A stretch of DNA of 64,000 nucleotides from Podospora comata (GCA_017354895.1 CP071497.1:4154001-4218000); one strand, 5' to 3'; shown: positions 1-10,604, counted from the first letter of the stretch. The notes: a model not told the origin generated them from the letters alone. Translations and numbers: made by a program.

Positions 1-825
1 CATAAGGGGTATCCTCCCAGTGGGAAGCAACCCAGTTGGTGAGAGCGGGCTGCTCATCGTTGAGGAAAAAGCCGCGGTACTTGACTGTGGGGGAACCCTG
101 CACCTTCTTGTTCTTGATGACATAAAGGTTCTTGCTCTTCTTGGGCGGGGTGTCGGCCCAAAAGTACCACGGGCTGACGCCGATTTGCTCGCTGACGTCG
201 TAGATGCCGTAGATGGTGCCGCGGGGGTCGGCGCCGGCGATGACCAGGGCTTTGGCGGTGCCTGGGATGGGGTTCTCGACCACCTGGCTGGTGAATGCTT
301 CCCACTTGCCCTCCGTCTCGGAGACGTCGACGGCCCCCGAGGCAATGAGAGCGTCGATGATGGCCGAGTGACCGATAGTGCCGGCAATAATGACAGTGTC
401 GGCCGGGGATGGGTCAGAAAAGTCTGGGCCGGTGAAGTTGGCTGTGCCCAGGGTAGAGAACTGTGACGTTGTCAGTAAATTAGGCCCTCATTTCCCGAGC
501 TGTTCTCACGACTCACAAAGGTGTTGTTCTTGTTGTTGATGGGGTTATACGTGTACGTAATCGGGGCCGCGCCAGCCTCGCCATTGCTGACCGTGTAGTT
601 GATCCCCGTGACCCTGCCGAAATCCCGAGCAAGATCGTGGGCAGCACGGACAACACCCCAGTACTCATCCGGAGCCACAAGAATCTGGCCCGTAGACACA
701 GATCCGCCGGCAATCTGGAGAATAGAACCAGTGGCATTAGGAGAAATGATGCGTTCCTGGCCCAGACCTGCCGCCACAGAGCTGAAGGCGAGCCAAAGGG
801 CTCCCTTCACACCCGTAGCGAACAT
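1..825 (-). CDS. GH115 xylan alpha-1,2-glucuronidase, N-terminal part (runs off left edge)
   Basis: Two exons are visible: 825-517 and 460-1, joined across a 56-bp intron (461-516) with donor GTGAGT, branch CTGAC and acceptor CAG. Both sides are phase 0. The first residues form a signal peptide (hydrophobic GALWLAFSSVAAGLG), so the protein is secreted. It continues with the GH115 N-terminal domain: LVAPDEYWGVVRAAHDLARD followed by FGRVTG, and in exon 2 DTVIIAGTIGHS, GADPRGTIYGIYDVSEQIG and SPWYFWADTPP. The family removes 4-O-methyl-glucuronic acid from glucuronoxylan during plant cell-wall breakdown. About 256 residues are seen of a family that is usually near 1000, so the catalytic parts lie outside the window. 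Nothing looks broken. Confidence 0.88.
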
Positions 826-2731
826 CTTGGATGACGAGCTTGATGTTCAGACCGGGATTGCTCAGCTACACCCAGGAAAAGGGGCAACAAGATCGAGATG
901 GGTGAACAAGCAGGAGAGGCGAGGCATTCCCGGGGAAGGCACACCGTACATGATATAATACACCCAGCTTCCTGGATATGCAAGGCACCGAACGCTCCAC
1001 TGGGAGGCAATATGGCAAACCACATGGCCTCGCATGGCCCAGAAAGGGTATGTTGACCGGTTTTCCTGGGTAAATAGATTAACCACGAGCCACCTCCTCA
1101 AGGCGAGGTCGTATCCGTTACCCCTCCAAAGGTAAAATGGTATACCGGTGCAGAAGAGTGCAACCGATCACTACTGGAAACTACCCGTGGTGTAATTCGC
1201 CTCCAGCCATCACTCGATATTGGACAAATACCAGCGCTGGAAAGCCAAGAATATGATAGAGACCCCCAAGACCCGGGTGACGACGGGATGGCGGGTAAAA
1301 GGAATCATGAGCGGAGATCACCTGCAACTCGCAAGCTAAGCCCTGGGAGACATCGACGACATCACCAAGGTCCTCGCCAGCCACTCGAGTACCGCGATCA
1401 AATGACTTGGCAATGGTAGGCGGAAGTGCGTTCGCCGTTCCTAGGGCCAACGGCTTTCCTCGGCACCGCTCTTCTAGAAGGTTATTCCCGCAGCCCGTAA
1501 GACAAAAAGGTGGGGGAGTGCTAGCCAGGAGCGAAGCAAGGTATATGGCCGTAGTACCTTATGCATGTTGAGGTGTGCTCATGAGGGGATGGCGGGGAGT
1601 AGATCCTCTTAGAAAATTGGAGACGGGTCAACAAAGCTAAAAATTGAGCTGAACAAGTGGTAGGGACTTCAATGCTTTATCCGACATGGACTCTAGGTCC
1701 TCATTTTCTAATTCGGGAGCCGAATCCCATACTGCTGATATTAAAGCAATGAAGAGTTACCCATGTGAAAACTAATTGGAGAAGGCGGACGGCGGACGGC
1801 TGAGTGGAAAAGGCGGAGGCGGAGACGTGAGGTGGTGCTGTGGGGTTGGGGAGGCGGGACTCGGAGAGTGACGTTGGGCGTTTAGCCGCCAATTCCATGT
1901 CTTGGCTCACATCGACAACCATTTTAACCTTTCGTAAATGGCAAGACGACACCAGTTACCAGGCTCGCTCGTGGGCCGGTGGTGAATGTGATGCATCCGA
2001 TGCCGACGAGCTGCTCTTATGAATGGTCCAGATCGACAAGGTGGACCGTGGAGGTGCTTGTTGTTGAGGCATCACTTCCTGAATCGGGCACATCGGGTGT
2101 GCTGGTGTGTTGTATGCGACGGTGGAGGTGTCGAACGGCTTTGCCAACGGCCTTGTCGGGTTTGTGTATGTGGTTGTACACCGGTACCTAGTATGGATGC
2201 GTCCTCCTTGCATTGTGCTCAATGGCAACCAAGTTGACATCAGAACTGGGCCACGGTCCGGATCCCGAGTAAGAGACCCTTGATGGCTCAAAGTTGATGG
2301 GCACATTACTTGAGTAACCGGTGAATATGCACCTCGGTCGGTGGGTGCATTCATAAACTTCCTCTCCTGAGCACCATTAGCAACGAGCCTGGGAAATGGC
2401 AGACTCACCCTCAAACGCCAGGCTCGCGTAACGCGGATGATCACGTTGGGAACTGAGTACTTTGAGTCGGCATATGTAAACCATCATAACACGCTATGCC
2501 ATTTTTTGTTCTTAAATTGATTGATACATAGAAGGGAACGTACCTAACAGTTCCCACAAGCCTGCCCATTCCCAACGTCTCTAGACCCAACAAAAAACAT
2601 ACAGCTGCAAGTGCAGCTGGAGGTTCAAGATGTATGCCGGTCTCGAGAATTTCCGCAATGGCCGAATCGGAGCTGCCAAATGAAAGCCATCAACGAATCT
2701 CTTGATCCAAACGCTCTTCAACACCAACAGT
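826..2731. other. Intergenic, no supported gene
   Basis: About 1.9 kb between the divergent start of the GH115 gene and the 3' end of the BuGZ-like gene. Short open frames on both strands overlap each other, lack recognisable domains and have no convincing splice structure. I see no RNA gene or transposon end. The part near 826-1000 should contain the GH115 promoter. Confidence 0.5.
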
Positions 2732-3938
2732 TCACGCCGCCGCCTCCTCAACCCACCGATATCTTGGCAGCAAGGCCATCTTCTCCTCGGGACTGACCTC
2801 GGTGTCATCGTACACCATCCGCATCCCCTTCTTCTTCTTCTCTGTCGGGGCTGGCTGCTCGTCTCCGTTCTTGGCCGGTTTGATGCCCGCCTCAGCCATC
2901 CTTATCAGCTGATCGATATCATCGCCACCGGGTGCTCTACCGGCATTGGCCGCAGATTCGTCGACTGGTGAAGCACCTGGGAAGCCAGGAGGGGCTACAC
3001 CACCGGGGTACGGGTAAGAAGGTCTCTGCGGGAGTGCCGAAGGGATCGGGCCACCACTTGGAGGTCTCGCCGGGAGGCTGCCAAAAGCGCCAGGGGCTGC
3101 CCCGGGGGGGTAAGCAACAGGAGGGTATGCTGGGGCTCCTGCAGGATATGGGAAACCTGGCTGCGGTGGAGGGAAAGGAGAAGCCTGTTGAGGGAGTGGT
3201 AGGTTAGCACTGCTCTGTGCACAGAATGAATTGGAATGGCACGTACAACCTGAGATGGACTTGGGCCATTGGCTGGGGCAACAACTGGGAGGGGGGTGCC
3301 ATTTGCGATCGCTTCCTTTTGAGCGGCAACCTTTGCGCGATGCTCTGCCAACCGCTTCTTGATCTCCTCGGGAGTCTCGATCTTGATCTTCTTGGTCGGA
3401 CCTTGTCCACCGGACAGCCCCCTTGGTGGATTTCCAGTAGCAGCCTGTCGCTCCGCCTGGGCTGTGTAGAAGTTCTGGATGATGCGCTGGTTATGTTGCT
3501 GGATGATGTCCTCAGGGACGCCCTCCATGCCGAAGATCTCGATGTCGAGTCCTTGCCGGTTAGCCAGAGCATTCTCGACGCTGGTCAGATTTTCCTTGTG
3601 GACTTGGTTCATGTGAACAGAGAGACCTATGAATATGACATTAGCAATTGTGCGGGCTGATAAGAGGCAAGGAATGGATGCGCTCAAGGCGGAGGGCAGT
3701 ACATACCACCGGCGGTGTTCAATCGTTTGCCACATCGTTCACATTTGAAGTGCTTCGCTTTCTGATGGGAGATCAGGAGCTTCAGATCCTCAAAGTCTCT
3801 CTCGCCTGGGAAGTGTTAGCCAAAGACAATAATCCAATCAATCACAATCAGTCGCGACAGGGTCTACGAACAGTAGTAGCACCACGGCCGGGCCAGGAGC
3901 TCTTCAATGTCCGGGTGTCCACGCTTCTTCTTGCCCAT
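2732..3938 (-). CDS. BuGZ/ZNF207-like C2H2 zinc-finger protein
   Basis: Four exons: 3938-3872, 3805-3707, 3626-3247 and 3184-2732, giving 332 residues with all phases matching. The N-terminus [20 protein letters not shown] leads into two C2H2 fingers (CYYCERDF...[16 protein letters not shown]...HMNQVH) and then the family block [16 protein letters not shown], which matches animal ZNF207/BuGZ in order and spacing. A Lys-rich stretch, a Pro/Gly/Ala-rich low-complexity middle and a conserved-looking tail ([16 protein letters not shown] and [18 protein letters not shown]) follow. Animal BuGZ binds Bub3 and microtubules and acts in spindle assembly and splicing. That role is known for the animal protein and only inferred here. 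The third donor could be GTTGTA or GTACGT, both in frame; I used GTACGT. Confidence 0.85.
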
Positions 3939-4350
3939 TGTTGCGATTTGCTTCTTTTTGGTTTGTTATCGAGATATTTGATTGATTCGAGTCTCGGAAA
4001 TCGCGTGTTTGCGCAATCGGCCGCAGAAAAGTCGTCGAGTGTTGATGTTTGGAATTGGAGGATGGAGTTGAAGCAAGTGGCACAATTGACTGCGCTCCCA
4101 AAATGTTCGACCTCTCGATGCGCGCGACAACCAGCCGCCAGATTACGCTAAGCCTTTTCGGAGATAGTGGATAACAAGCAAAGCACAGAGTCACGTGCCA
4201 GTGCACGGCCTCTCGTAAACTTTCCATTGACCCTAACCCTTGTTCTCCTCCAGCAACACCACAACAACCAACAACCAACAACCAACATCTGCTCTTCCTG
4301 CTCTTCTTCTCCCGTTGTTTACCGCCATCCATCTCTGTTGATGCCAAAGC
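3939..4350. other. Upstream region of the BuGZ-like gene
   Basis: Contains AC-rich and CAACAA-rich low-complexity sequence near 4255-4290, likely 5' UTR or promoter of the minus-strand BuGZ-like gene. No coding frame is convincing here. Confidence 0.4.
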
Positions 4351-4578
4351 TCAGCGCTTACCGGCAGCAGCAGCGGGACAAGATGTCGACCTCTTCAACT
4401 TTCTGCGAGGGTGGCCGCCCCAGTAGCAGAGAATCAGGCACTTTATGCACGTGTTGCCCTCATCCTCGGACTCCTCTTCGCAGCTGCATCTATAACAGAT
4501 GCACTTGAACATTGGCGTCTCCTTTTTGCCGCCACCACCGCCACTGTTCTTCTCCCCATTCTCCGTGGCCACAGGCAT
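4351..4578 (-). CDS. Small cysteine-rich hypothetical protein (75 aa)
   Basis: A single-exon frame with a good start context (GAAAATGCC). After an Asn/Gly/Lys N-terminus it holds a compact metal-ligand pattern, KCICYRCSC, then an acidic stretch EEESEDEGN, then TCIKCLILC. That is CxC-x2-CxC-x10-CxxC-x3-C, which could bind zinc. The tail is basic (RRKLKR). I do not recognise the family. No intron is needed. It lies head to tail upstream of the BuGZ-like gene on the same strand, with about 410 bp between. It could be a genuine conserved fungal micro-protein or a chance frame; the Cys spacing and start context favour the first. Confidence 0.45.
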   Translation of the reverse strand: MPVATENGEKNSGGGGGKKETPMFKCICYRCSCEEESEDEGNTCIKCLILCYWGGHPRRKLKRSTSCPAAAAGKR

Positions 4579-5501
4579 TTTCTTTCTTTCTTGTAAAAAA
4601 AAAATAAAGAAGAGAAAAAACGAGTGATCGTAAAGTGGTGAAATCTAGACTATATCTGTTAGCATGTGAAACAAAATAACAACGTGTTATGTTGGGATGG
4701 AAAACATAAATCTTATACTCGTCTGTTCACGCCAGAACAACCAGAGCACACTGTCTCTAGCACAAGCAGGCTCTCATCGAATAGCGCGAGCAAGCCCTCT
4801 CTAATGTGCGAACTGGCGCTGAAAATAGGCAAGCAGGCCCTCTTATAAGTGCGAGAAAGCGCTCAAAAATGGGTGAGCAGGCGTTCCAATTACTGGGCGA
4901 CTTAACGTTCAACATGGCGAGCAGGTTCTTAACTCTGGGCAGGCGCACAAAGTCGGCGAGCAAACGCTTCATTCACATTTCTGCTCAACTCACATACATA
5001 TATCTCTTGTTTGATGTGCTAATCACGGCTAGCTTGCTATTTCACAGACTATTTTTGAAGAAGGGATATCAAAGACACCGCCGTGTCCTGGCTCCAGAAA
5101 AACGCAACGTCACTTACGAAAAATTGCTTGGGGCTCAAGTTTTCTGGCTTTTGTGGCCAGATTCTTTCTTGGGAGTTGCTGAGGGAAAAAAACCCGATTT
5201 ATGAGATGGGAACAGCGAGCAGAGTTTATCACTGGCACTGCCGAGGGCTTCAAGAACTGACCGGCCTGCGCCATTCGCTTTGGTTGTACTCTACGGGGCT
5301 CTATGGTGATCAACGGGGATGTGTTCCTGCCCAAGCTCACGATGATGGTATTGGCAGCCGTTGACTGTTGAAAGCGGTTGAAGAGATAGGGGCAAGGCAT
5401 TCAGCTCAGTAGTAACGCCAACACCTAACATGGCCATTGTAGAGGTGTTTGAAGTGAAGGATGGTGAATCCAAGGTGAGCTTGCAAGGCAAAGATTTTAT
5501 T
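4579..5501. other. Gene-free stretch with degenerate tandem repeats
   Basis: Holds an A-rich tract near 4594-4620 and a degenerate 20-24 bp tandem repeat (4757-4975, listed separately). A plus-strand open frame over 4806-5204 crosses the repeat and has one hydrophobic stretch, but no start context or homology I can defend. Confidence 0.4.
4757..4975. repeat. Degenerate tandem repeat, unit about 20-24 bp
   Basis: The core GCGAGCAGGC followed by CTC or TTC and an A/T-rich spacer recurs about ten times with many changes (examples: GCGAGCAAGCCCTC near 4784, GGCAAGCAGGCCCTC near 4827, GGTGAGCAGGCGTTC near 4869, GGCGAGCAGGTTCTT near 4914, GGCGAGCAAACGCTTC near 4956). The unit length drifts, so this is an old minisatellite or a decayed array, not a coding repeat. 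Confidence 0.5.
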
Positions 5502-6509
5502 TCAAGCTGATTCCTGCTTTTGTACCCCGCCCCCACTGATAAATACAACCATAACAGCGGCATATCTGCCACAGAAGATTGGTCAGTGTCAGCATAAGTA
5601 TGTGTTTAAGAATGTCTGCAAGACTTACGTTGCCGCAGCTACTAGAACCTCGCTGTATTTTGCATCAGTGAGCAAGGCTGTTATGGCTGAAAACGCAATC
5701 GTCCACACGATAATAATAATCAGTGGTTTGTGACCATCCGTAACAAAGGACATGATCACTATGGGGACAAGCAAGAGACCGGCAGAAAGCATTCCTAACA
5801 CTGCTCTTGTTATCTTGTTTGTTGTCGCTTCAGACCAAATATGGACTCCATCTGTCCTTGGAGACAGCCACTGTATCGACGATTTTTAGACCCCACATAG
5901 TCCAAGTGCCAGGGGTAGTTGATAAAGAATAGGATTACTTACCCTGGTGAATTTGCCCACAATCCTGTTGGCAAATGAGAACAAGGCCCCGCCATCGGGG
6001 TTCACGTACAAGGCGACCATACCACTGAACCCTCCATGCATGAGGTCTTGGTATGCTTCGGAAAGAAAGGCCCAGACAGCGGGGTGATTGCTGAGTCTGG
6101 CTCTGCTATACCGCAGAATACTTGCAACATTTTTTTCTTCAGGCTCAAGAAGCTCACTAACCTTTGCATACGCAACAAGAGCTCGGTCTTGTCTAAGATC
6201 AGCTAGGTAACACGAGAATAGGTAGCCTTGTGAAAAAGAATATAACTCACTGTATTTGTACAGGACTTCATCCAACTCATTCATTTCAAAGTTCGGGTCG
6301 TCTTGTTCGTGCTTTCGAGCCAACTCATCCAGCTGGTTCTGCAAATGCAAAAGGTTGCGAACATTGAGGGTATGGTGTCCCTTGAACATAGCCCAGTTGT
6401 CGGCTGATCCCATCATGTGGGAAAGGGCTCTGGTAGCTGCTTCTTGGGTGGCTGGCAGAGAATGGGCTATCACCCTTTGATTCAGGGGGGACTGCATCTG
6501 AGTGGCCAT
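5502..6509 (-). CDS. DUF6594-type fungal membrane protein
   Basis: Three exons, 6509-5943, 5870-5629 and 5565-5502, give 290 residues. Introns are 72 and 63 bp with GTAAGT donors and CAG acceptors, and phases match. The soluble part (SADNWAMFKGHHTLNVRNLL, then a helical QNQLDELARKHEQDD, then LADLRQDRALVAYAKVSELL) follows the order seen in the fungal DUF6594 family. The C-terminus has the two expected membrane helices, AVLGMLSAGLLLVPIVIMSF and IIIIVWTIAFSAITALL, ending in TYAAVMVVFISGGG as that family usually does. Function is unknown. The open frame extends upstream of the chosen ATG to a good acceptor (TTGCTAG near 6555), so a further 5' exon is possible. I chose 6509 because it is the first in-frame ATG and has a strong context (GCCATGG). 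Confidence 0.75.
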
Positions 6510-6980
6510 GGCATTGTCCGAGTGGACTGGGTCCAACTGCTCTTCGATGTCTAGCAAGAGACGAAAAGAAGGTTGATTATTTCAGAGGCTGATACTGTAC
6601 CTGCTCATCGGTAACCCCTCTTTGGCACTACCTATCTTTGGGAGGTTTGGGGGTGCACGGTTAGCAAAAGCGTGGGGTTGCACGGCTAGAAAACCTCATC
6701 TTTTCAGCTCTCACTGTTAAGACTGACGTAACCTCTCTGGATTGCTTACGCAAGTCTTGTCCAATTACCAGCAGGTGGCTCCACGACATAATGTAAGCGA
6801 AGGGGCTATAACAAGAGAGAAGTTCTGGCCCCCACAAGACTTTCCATCATAACTCCTTTTCTCTACTTCAACTTCTAGCCAAGGGGTACCTGCTCCAATC
6901 GCTTGTTTCCCTTTCTTGATTTTTAGCCACCTTATCTACCTTACTTACCGAGCTACAGCTCGCCTAGGTAACAACAAGTT
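6510..6980. other. Promoter region between divergent genes
   Basis: Lies between the DUF6594 gene (minus) and the ubiquitin-like ORF (plus). Pyrimidine-rich sequence at 6840-6960 precedes the plus-strand start, as expected for a 5' leader. No gene seen. Confidence 0.4.
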
Positions 6981-7541
6981 ATGCTACCACCTCCTGGTTT
7001 CGACGATGACTCGGAGCGCCTGAACAGACGTGGTACAGACAATGCAGTTAACGACAAGGTATCTCCACACAATAATCAAAAATTACAGCCACCTGCGGAG
7101 AACACCTCAGTTGAACCATCCCGCAAAGAGGAGACTCATGAGACGGCTCAAAAGCAACAAATCTTCATCGAAGTAGCGCCCAATATCGCCATACCACTAC
7201 TTATCAACCTCTCAACAGCCACCGCAGACAGCATATTTGAGCAAATCGACAAGTGGTTCGTGGATGGTCGCTCGAAAGACGACTTCTTTTTCTACTTCAA
7301 TGGCGAAGTGCTGGAATCGCGGAAGTTGCTCTCAGAGTACAATCTTGAGCCAGGCTCTACTTTGCTCCTCGAGAAGAACGTTGAGATTTTGTACGCCGCA
7401 CGGTATGCGACCTTTGAATCAGAGCTCGGTGGAGATAGTTCAAGAGTTGTGGGTGGGGGGAGGATCGGTACCTTTGGCGACTGGCCACCCCGGGAGCCTT
7501 CGATGATGAAAAAGTTCCTGACATGTTCTTTCCGAGGTTAA
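6981..7541 (+). CDS. Ubiquitin-like-domain orphan protein (186 aa)
   Basis: Single-exon frame starting in a leader-like context (AAGTTATGCTACC). Residues 1-58 are polar and probably disordered. Residues about 60-135 look like a beta-grasp ubiquitin fold: IFIEVAP as a first strand, a helix (ADSIFEQIDKWFVD), then FFFYFNGEVLESRKLLSEYN followed by LEPGSTLLL. The last part parallels the ubiquitin stretch around FAGKQLEDGRTLSDYNIQ and STLHL. There is no C-terminal Gly-Gly, so it should not be conjugated; the domain more likely serves in binding. A Gly-rich tail follows. I know no named family for it. It sits in an accessory-looking region next to a DUF6594 gene. Confidence 0.6.
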   Translation: MLPPPGFDDDSERLNRRGTDNAVNDKVSPHNNQKLQPPAENTSVEPSRKEETHETAQKQQIFIEVAPNIAIPLLINLSTATADSIFEQIDKWFVDGRSKDDFFFYFNGEVLESRKLLSEYNLEPGSTLLLEKNVEILYAARYATFESELGGDSSRVVGGGRIGTFGDWPPREPSMMKKFLTCSFRG

Positions 7542-7976
7542 CATGAGAAATGCGGTGAGGATATCTTGTCTGATTAGTAGATAGATGGCTGTATGCAACC
7601 CACCTCGTCCATTCACACCATCTTTCCGTATAGCCACCCAATACTGTTGCCCGGTACCAGCAGAACTTTCAATGGTCGCTCACTGATTGGCCATCGTCCC
7701 GCTACACAAATATGTGGTTTGCGTCTGAGCTCCAACTTGATCTCTGTAAGCAGCCATTCCCAATGAAGCTCGCGAACGATCATACGATACAAGAATAGTC
7801 CACACATGTTGCTGCATGACCATGTCGCCACTTGTGGAACTCATGCAAGACGCCATATGGCTGGCTTCTAAGCGTGAGCCCATGTAAAACATTGGGAGTA
7901 GCCATTTCAAAAAAATTATATACCACGCCATACGTGAACGTTTCCTGGAGTTTCATGGTCAGATTTCAATGAACAT
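7542..7976. other. No gene seen
   Basis: Short frames on both strands without domain signal. No structured repeat noticed. Confidence 0.4.
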
Positions 7977-8462
7977 ATGCCATTTTTCCTAGATGCCTCC
8001 AACAGCACAATGACGCCAAAAACCTACTCTCCAACGGCTCCGCCTCCGACTGGCACCGCGAATAACGTAAACCAAGAAGATGATCAGTCACCATTCCCGA
8101 CCCAGCACACGAGTGAGGCACCATATATGCTTCCGCAACTACCTCCTCCAGCACCAAGCAACTAATTTTACCCGCCACCCCAACAAGCTCAGAGATATGG
8201 GTCATTTCACGGGGAGCCACCAGCCCCGGCCCCGTACATATCTCCGGGGCCACCTCATCCAGCACCAGCAACAAATCTGCATGATAGACGGGAATTTCCT
8301 ACTGTACGCCCACCACAGCCCAAAGATGCGCCTCATTTCACGAGGAGCCGCCGGCCTTGGTCATGGTCAGAGTTCCACCAAGAGAAGGGAACCGATGTGG
8401 CTCGTTGTCAGAAGAGAAAGGTGGTTGGAGGACTCGACATCCGAAGCTGGTGTCATTTTTGA
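7977..8462 (+). pseudogene. Proline-rich open frame interrupted by one TAA (or containing an intron)
   Basis: One reading frame stays coding-like from 7977 to the TGA at 8460-8462 except for a TAA at 8163-8165. It encodes a Pro-rich protein with imperfect internal repeats (APYMLPQLPPPAPSN against APYISPGPPHPAPATN), then a polar tail with TRSRRPWSWSEFHQEKG and a Cys-containing end. Two readings fit. The stop may be a recent CAA to TAA change, since CpA to TpA is the repeat-induced point mutation signature. Alternatively the segment from the GTAAAC near 8069 to the CTCAG near 8192 may be an intron, as both ends are phase 0 and an ACTAAT branch-like sequence lies inside. Repeats on both sides of the stop favour the first. 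Function unknown. Confidence 0.4.
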
Positions 8463-9383
8463 GGCTCTTTGGATGTATCAGAGCTTCCGGGAAGGGATAG
8501 TTGATGTTGAGTGCACTGTCTTTCATTGTGGAAGGTCGTCATGGAAACGAAACACGAGGCGAGGTATACCAGGTTTTCAAGATATCTACGTAGGTACCTT
8601 GGGCAGTCAGGCGTTCACCAAAATCGGCAGCTATAACCCCGCTCCCAGGTTTCACACCATCTTTCTGCAGAGCTCCTCGTTGATAGGCTGTCTTGACGAA
8701 GGGGGTGTCTGCGCAGCGGCTCACCAATTGGCTTTCGTCATGAAAGCGTGGTTCGTGGCTTACAGCTGAGTCCCTATCCGAGAGATGATAAGCATCTCGG
8801 CGAGAAAGGTTGCCCGAAACAGCAGCGATGTGACAGGATTAGACCTCTAATGTCCAATTGCTCTCTTAAAAGCCCTGACATCTTTGTGGAAGACAGGTAC
8901 ATGACTTTGTCCCACACATCTCCCGACAATTAGAGCCCCATAGGGCTGTTCAAAGCACTCTTTATCCAAGTCTTCAGTCCCACCATGCCGCCTCTCATAT
9001 CCTTGTTGAAACGTCCCACCAAGGGAAGCCCGCGGCCTATCCCCGGTCAGGCTTTAAGGCACGGTTCTTTTGAAGATTCACGAATTCAATCTGCTGGGTT
9101 GGAAACATCCGGTCCTCTTAGGGAGGGGTCCAGTGCGGGCATCCCGGTCGAAGGAGGCCGGTATGGAGTGTATTATCAACAGCCAGGAAACCAAAGGCTT
9201 TGGCATTCAAAATTGGCGTCTTGTCTGAGAGTGTTTGGATGCGGTTAGCTAGTTTTGCAAAAGAGGGCTTGCAGGGTGGGATATGATCGAGATCGTTGTT
9301 CGTTTACAGGAGAGAGATGCCGATAATTCAAGTAAGCGAGTACACGTACCCGTCTCAGTCAGTGTATCTGTGTACATAAAAGC
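8463..9383. other. No supported gene
   Basis: About 0.9 kb with only short unlinked frames on either strand. I see no domain, RNA gene or repeat structure. Confidence 0.4.
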
Positions 9384-9920
9384 TCAAGCCAACCATGGAA
9401 ACCTCTCAGATAACGGATTAGTCCAGATCATCTCCGGGCAGGGCACATCGGTGGCGTGGGTTTCGAAGGTACCAAGGCTAGTGATATGGAGGGCTTGTAA
9501 GCATGGCAGAATCCATAGAAGTGGCGTGGCCGTCACGAATATACTCTTCATGATTATACACCCAAAAATAACAACAAGAAGACCGCCGACAGGTATCGCC
9601 AGAAGGGTGCACAATCTTTCGCGGTTCCTCAACTCGAACCATCAATAGCCCAACAACCATGAAACATGCTCCGTAACCAGCGCCTATGCAAGCTAGGAGC
9701 GCATTGTAGAGATCCAAGAATCCAGCATCCAGCTCCAACTTCGTACATAACCGTCGTGAAAGAGAAAAGAAATCGAGGGATGATAGTCGAAGATGAGGCA
9801 AACCAGCCAAGTGGTTGCAATATGCTTGAATAGCTGAGAAAAACCCACAGCCTCCGTGACCTCACTTGGACAGACGTCTCAGAAGATAAAGCCAACAGAA
9901 TCAATCGTCTCTGTGTTGAG
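9384..9920 (-). pseudogene. Decayed membrane-protein-like sequence downstream of the 9921-10604 gene
   Basis: Hydrophobic coding-like segments follow one another in different frames: LFKHIATTWLVCLIFDYH, then LDLYNALLACIGAGYGACFM with VVGLLMVRV, then LRNRERLCTLLAIPVGGLLV with VIFGCIIMKS. No GT-AG pair joins them cleanly; between the second and third the shift occurs within a few bases near 9630. The pattern is that of a multi-pass membrane gene with frameshifts, either a continuation of the upstream gene past its present stop or a broken paralogue. Sequencing error cannot be excluded. Confidence 0.35.
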
Positions 9921-10604
9921 CTACTCGGGAATAGGTTGATCGAAGATTGGGACGCGCAAGATGTAACACAGTGTAAAGATCCCAGCAACCAAACCTGCGC
10001 AGGCTAGCTCGAAGATTCTTTGACTCACCGTGGAAACAGCGTTCATTTCCCTTCGTCGCTTGTAGAGGACAATGGTCCCAACATATAGGGCTAGGAAGAA
10101 GGTAGCTGTGATCAGTCTCCCGACCATCTCTGCGGTTTCCTTCCAGGTCTCAGGTACTGGATTCCACGTTTGTTCCGTCCCGTCTCCAACCAAGAGTTGA
10201 TTCTCTCTCAAGGTTGACTGCTGGTAGGTGAGCCGATTTGGGGGCACCTTGCCAAAGAGACATCGCAAATTCGCCTTTAGTCTGGCTTCTGGATTGCGAT
10301 CACCTCGGTTTCGATCGAGAATTGGACTAAACCTCCGGGAAAGTAGGCCGAATAGGTAAATACTGAAGATGAAGACCAGGCCCAGGACATATGATATCAC
10401 ATAACTCAGGGGCGCGAGCCAAAAGTACAGCGGACTCCATGTGAAGCAGGTCTTTTCCTTGGTCTTGAGAAGTCGGTAATAAGAGAAGAGCGTAGTGACG
10501 CTGACAACCAAGAGCTTGATATACAGCTCTCCAGTGTCGCGTCGTTCATCGATGGGACATGGCTGCTGGGGTAGAGTGATTGTTTCCAGGATGTGGTCGC
10601 CCAT
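9921..10604 (-). CDS. Multi-pass membrane protein, family not recognised (227 aa, perhaps C-terminally shortened)
   Basis: Starts at an ATG in good context (GAGATGGGC). Hydrophobic helices are visible at about residues 27-45, 60-90 (FWLAPLSYVISYVLGLVFIF) and 160-185 (LITATFFLALYVGTIVLY), with another near 205-220 (ACAGLVAGIFTLCYILRV). A hydrophilic loop of about 65 residues separates the second and third. An upstream frame beginning at 10779 (MTVKERSSVKRQTPRKPTAQ and on) could be joined through a GTTTGCC...CAGAG intron in phase 0, adding about 55 residues, but the splice signals are weak. The coding-like hydrophobic sequence beyond the stop suggests the protein may once have been longer. Confidence 0.45.
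   Translation of the reverse strand: MGDHILETITLPQQPCPIDERRDTGELYIKLLVVSVTTLFSYYRLLKTKEKTCFTWSPLYFWLAPLSYVISYVLGLVFIFSIYLFGLLSRRFSPILDRNRGDRNPEARLKANLRCLFGKVPPNRLTYQQSTLRENQLLVGDGTEQTWNPVPETWKETAEMVGRLITATFFLALYVGTIVLYKRRREMNAVSTVSQRIFELACAGLVAGIFTLCYILRVPIFDQPIPE

Noticed and set aside
2995-3735. Long minus-strand open frame read as one protein
   Set aside because: It runs through two introns of the BuGZ-like gene; the spliced model gives a better protein with family motifs at both ends.
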